Shown here: positions 5,968-8,117 of the stretch, one piece after another
Numbering within the stretch: the stretch's first letter is position 1
How the letters are laid out: the number at the start of each line of letters is the position of its first letter
Source of the DNA: Cyclobacteriaceae bacterium
GTDB taxonomy: Bacteria; Bacteroidota; Bacteroidia; Cytophagales; Cyclobacteriaceae
Assembly (NCBI GenBank): GCA_013414665.1
Contig: CP058703.1
Coordinates: 3,817,208-3,825,324, forward strand
Direction of reading: 5' to 3'
DNA length: 8,117 nt
The notes under the pieces: model-generated
What the model saw: only the letters and a program-made list of their open reading frames with translations
Database searches by the model: none
Told to the model about the DNA's origin: nothing
Program-made: the position numbers and the translations under genes

Positions 5968-6480
5968 TTATTTGAACACTCTTCTTTTGAAGTAGTCCCA
6001 ATATTTAAAATCTTTTTGTCCAACGTTACTCAAATTCCTTGTCACGAGTCTTCTTATCTCCTTGAAGTTTTTGTAGTAGTAGGATGAGATGTCAAATATC
6101 TCTGCCCCATTTGATACAATTATTAATTCGTTTACTAGTCCGCCACGTGTCACATGCGTCATTGTTTTGTAGCCATCCAAATTGTCCCAAAGCAATTTTG
6201 TCCTTGTGCCAATAAAAGGATTTGTTAGTGTCAGTCCGTCTTCATCAATTTCAATTCTTTTTATTTTTGGCATCTCAACTCTCCACAGTAATGGCATTAC
6301 TAACAAAGGAAAAAATGTAATCATCAGTCTTTGAAACAGTCCGATGCCCTCTAGGTCATATGCCCAAACATAAATCATGAAAGTTAGCAGTCCAGTACAT
6401 ACTAAGGTCGCGGTCGTAGTCCCAATTGTCCCGAAGGTGTCGAACTTACTTGTCAGTCGTGTCGTTGATTCAACTCTCAT
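5968..6480 (-). CDS. two-helix membrane protein with PH-like cytoplasmic domain
   Basis: A 170-residue protein without cleavable signal. Two hydrophobic segments, about 17-40 (GTIGTTTATLVCTGLLTFMI and beyond) and 49-66 (LFQRLMITFFPLLVMPLLW), form a helical hairpin. The rest (about 70-170) is a beta-rich then helical soluble part: IKRIEIDEDGLTLTNPF, TKLLWDNLDGYKTM, ELIIVSNGAEIFDISS, then FKEIRRLVTRNL. That pattern, a strand pair, a tryptophan-bearing loop, further strands and a final helix, resembles bacterial PH-type domains attached to membrane hairpins. The function and partner are unknown. The positive-inside rule places the soluble part in the cytoplasm. The ATG at 6480 lies just after the cassette boundary, and the stop codon abuts site C. 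Confidence 0.65.
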   Translation of the reverse strand: MRVESTTRLTSKFDTFGTIGTTTATLVCTGLLTFMIYVWAYDLEGIGLFQRLMITFFPLLVMPLLWRVEMPKIKRIEIDEDGLTLTNPFIGTRTKLLWDNLDGYKTMTHVTRGGLVNELIIVSNGAEIFDISSYYYKNFKEIRRLVTRNLSNVGQKDFKYWDYFKRRVFK

Positions 6481-6495
6481 AAAACTGGCCTACAA

Positions 6496-6653
6496 CGTTC
6501 GTGTATGTGACGTTGTGGGGATAGGAGCCAAAATGAATGACCGTAGGGAATGATTTTGGCGACCTGCTCCGTCACTGTCCACCGTGACCGAACGTATTTA
6601 AGAAACCAAACTACGAATTAACACGAACCCCCACAATGGCACATACACATTGT
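6496..6653 (-). repeat. attC-like structured cassette site D, interrupted by the group II intron
   Basis: Outer arms pair TGTATGTGACGTTGTGGGG (6502-6520) with CCCCCACAATGGCACATACA (6628-6647). The inner stem pairs GCCAAAAT (6527-6534) with ATTTTGGC (6553-6560), a sequence wholly different from sites A-C but equally paired. The loop has GAATGACCGTAGGGAATG. The right edge reads ...ACATTGT and is cut at the point where other copies continue TGTTG. The rest of the boundary should lie beyond the intron, outside the window. Confidence 0.7.
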
Positions 6654-7152
6654 GTGTGCCCAGCATGGCACAACTGTTTTCCAGACGGGAAAATAGTTTG
6701 ATTATCCCAAGGGTGCAAGTCCCTGATGTGCGAATCCTAAAAGCACATAGCAAGCTGCAAGGTTGTAAGGAGTGATCCTTGAACTGAAGGAAGCAGGACT
6801 GCAAAAGTCTGTACTGAAGAACATGAACCACATACAGAGGCATGCCACTTCGGGTGAGTGAGCACATCATCACGAAGCCTGTTGGTGCAAAAGAGGTGGT
6901 ATGTAGATGTGGCAGAGATAGACGGAAGGATAAGTGTCTTACCTGGGAGGTCTCCTGATGTCGTGTACATCAAGGAGAAGTCAGCAGACGCCATAGTAGT
7001 TGATAGGAACGAGCCCCGCTATATGGGGAGGACTCACACATCAATGAAGGGCAGAACGTTAAGTTGTTCCAAATGCTGTAAGGAGTAACCATTATATAGT
7101 TATAGCCTTACGATAAGCGGAACAAGAGAAACAAAGAGTAGTATAAAAGAAG
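6654..7152 (+). ncRNA. group II intron RNA, domains I to IV (5' part)
   Basis: This gene-free stretch of 499 nt is ribozyme sequence. Besides the 5' GTGTG it contains AAGGGTGCAAGTCCCTGAT near 6708 and GGGAGGTCTCCTG near 6945, both familiar from bacterial group II introns with this kind of 5' end. Short frames within it (for example around 6858-7088 on the plus strand) do not look like proteins. The exon-binding loops could not be assigned by eye. Confidence 0.75.
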
Positions 7153-8117
7153 ATGATTGAGAGGGTTATTAGCAGAAAGAACATGCACAAAGCATATCGT
7201 CAGGTCGTGTCGAACGGAGGTTCGGCAGGCGTAGATGGTATGACAGTCACAGCATTGCGTCAACACTTGAATAAAAACAGAGACGCGATAGCGACCGCGG
7301 TATGTAACGGACGCTACTTACCGCAATCCATCTTAGGGGTAGCGATACCCAAAGAGAATGGCAAGACCCGACTGCTGGGAATTCCCACGGTAACCGACCG
7401 CATGTTACAACAAGCGGTCAGTCAGGTTATCGCGCCAAAATTCGAGACAGAGTTCACAGCAAACAGCTACGGCTTCCGTCCCAATCGTAATGCGCATCAG
7501 GCGGTGCAACAAGCCCATCAAAACATCCATGCAGGATATGTTCACATTGTTGACATAGACCTAAAGAACTTCTTCGATGAAGTAGATCATGTGATCTTGC
7601 TGGAACTTGTGTACAGCAAAGTGAAATGCCCGTTGACGTTACGCCTTATCCGTAAATGGCTACGCGCCCCGATAAAGATTGACGGGCGATTAGTCAAACG
7701 GAGAAAAGGCGTTCCACAGGGCAGCCCGTTGAGCCCGCTGCTGTCCAACATCTTACTCCACGAGTTAGATAAAGAATTGGAAAAACAAGGGCACCGGTAT
7801 GTGCGGTATGCCGATGACTTTAGTGTTTATACGAAAAGTAGAAACACAGCCCGCAAAGTTGGCAACAGCATTTTTCTGTTTTTGAAAAACAAGTTGAAGC
7901 TGTCCATAAACCGGGAAAAGAGCGGCATACGCAAACCTGTTCAATTCAACATACTGGGTTATCAGTTTGTGCCCACGTATGAAAAAGGCGTCAAAGGCAA
8001 ATACCAACTGGTGGTTGCAGACAAGAGTTGGGCGAAGCTAAAGCGCAGCTTAAAACACATCACGAAGAAAACGGCAGCCCGTACGTTCGATGAGCGCATC
8101 ACCAACCTGAAAGAGAT
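7153..8117 (+). CDS. ltrA: group II intron reverse transcriptase/maturase, 3' end outside window
   Basis: The first 321 residues of an intron-encoded protein that helps the intron fold and splice and copies it into DNA at new sites. The RT core is complete. It has the early block GSAGVDGMTV (23-32), IPKENGKTRLLGIPTVTDRM (65-84) and SYGFRPNRNAHQAV (105-118). The first catalytic Asp motif is VDIDLKNFFDEVDH (133-146), then GVPQGSPLSPLLSNILL (186-202), the active site YADD (219-222), and the thumb-proximal LKLSINREKS and FNILGYQF (265-272). The maturase domain X starts near residue 290 and is cut off. The ATG at 7153 follows a purine-rich AAAAGAAG stretch. No stop or frameshift is present, so the element may be active. 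Confidence 0.93.
   Translation, partial: MIERVISRKNMHKAYRQVVSNGGSAGVDGMTVTALRQHLNKNRDAIATAVCNGRYLPQSILGVAIPKENGKTRLLGIPTVTDRMLQQAVSQVIAPKFETEFTANSYGFRPNRNAHQAVQQAHQNIHAGYVHIVDIDLKNFFDEVDHVILLELVYSKVKCPLTLRLIRKWLRAPIKIDGRLVKRRKGVPQGSPLSPLLSNILLHELDKELEKQGHRYVRYADDFSVYTKSRNTARKVGNSIFLFLKNKLKLSINREKSGIRKPVQFNILGYQFVPTYEKGVKGKYQLVVADKSWAKLKRSLKHITKKTAARTFDERITNLKE

Larger units (their letters stand above)
5796..6495 (-). mobile_element. gene cassette 4 (membrane protein plus attC-like site C)
   Basis: A complete 700-bp unit. In gene direction it runs TTGTAGGCC..., a leader of about 15 nt, one gene, GGCCTACAAC, then site C. The two cassette ends are complementary over 10 bp. It is the best undisturbed example with cassette 2. 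Confidence 0.6.
6654..8117 (+). mobile_element. group II intron retroelement, 5' part (continues past the window)
   Basis: Starts with GTGTGCCCAGCATGGC, fitting the GUGYG 5' consensus of group II introns, and includes about 500 nt of RNA structure followed by a reverse transcriptase gene. It is inserted on the strand opposite to the cassette genes, right after ACATTGT in site D. The 3' domains V and VI and the 3' splice site are not in the window. I do not assign an intron class. Confidence 0.85.

Noticed and set aside
5766..6023. Minus-strand open frame across site C
   Set aside because: It bridges the structured element and overlaps the end of the membrane protein gene in another frame, with no coding character.
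6598..7088. Several short open frames on both strands in the intron
   Set aside because: They lie in ribozyme sequence, change frame with no conserved motif, and are better explained as RNA structure.

Overview
The window most likely comes from a member of the Bacteroidota. The genes are AT-rich, two short predicted lipoproteins have Bacteroidota-style composition (one resembles DUF4348), one fragment resembles the DUF4412/GLPGLI group, and the IS21 and IS1182-like transposase sequences have the flavour common in that phylum. The region is accessory DNA: small unrelated genes, all on the minus strand, separated by a recurring structured element and invaded by three different mobile elements.

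Layout from low to high coordinates. Positions 1-476 hold the decayed 3' part of an IS1182-like transposase (+), whose probable terminal repeat lies near 547-564. Then come minus-strand cassettes. Cassette 1 (about 574-1362) has a GNAT-like gene and a small basic downstream protein. Cassette 2 (1363-2016) has a DUF4348-like lipoprotein. A hybrid cassette (2017-5795) consists of a 3' gene fragment, a complete IS21-family element (2702-5287, istA and istB) and a 5' gene fragment. Cassette 4 (5796-6495) has a two-helix membrane protein. From 6654 to the window edge a group II intron (+) carries a reverse transcriptase/maturase gene that runs off the end.

The central observation is the roughly 160-170 bp element between genes (1363-1529, 2017-2186, 5796-5963, 6496-6653, with a remnant at 565-589). 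Each copy has outer arms that pair with each other and an inner stem whose sequence changes between copies while pairing is kept. Read in gene direction, each intact cassette is bounded by G^TT...AAC, and the first 9-17 bases of a cassette are complementary to the end of the same cassette, not to its neighbour. This is the logic of integron gene cassettes with attC sites at the 3' end of each gene. The sites are longer than most attC sites, the outer complementarity is unusually long and the GTTRRRY core is only partly kept. No integrase is in the window, so this is either an integrase-distant integron array or a distinct integron-like cassette system.

The mobile elements fit this reading. 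The group II intron interrupts an attC-like site exactly in its terminal TGTTG motif and antisense to the cassette genes. The IS1182-like element ends about 9 bp from the boundary of another site. The IS21 copy has no clear target duplication and joins fragments of two different genes with poorly matched cassette ends, which suggests an IS-mediated deletion. Three reading frames (the small protein, the istB N-terminus and the truncated lipoprotein) look one A short in an A-tract, which could be real decay, frameshifting or sequencing error.
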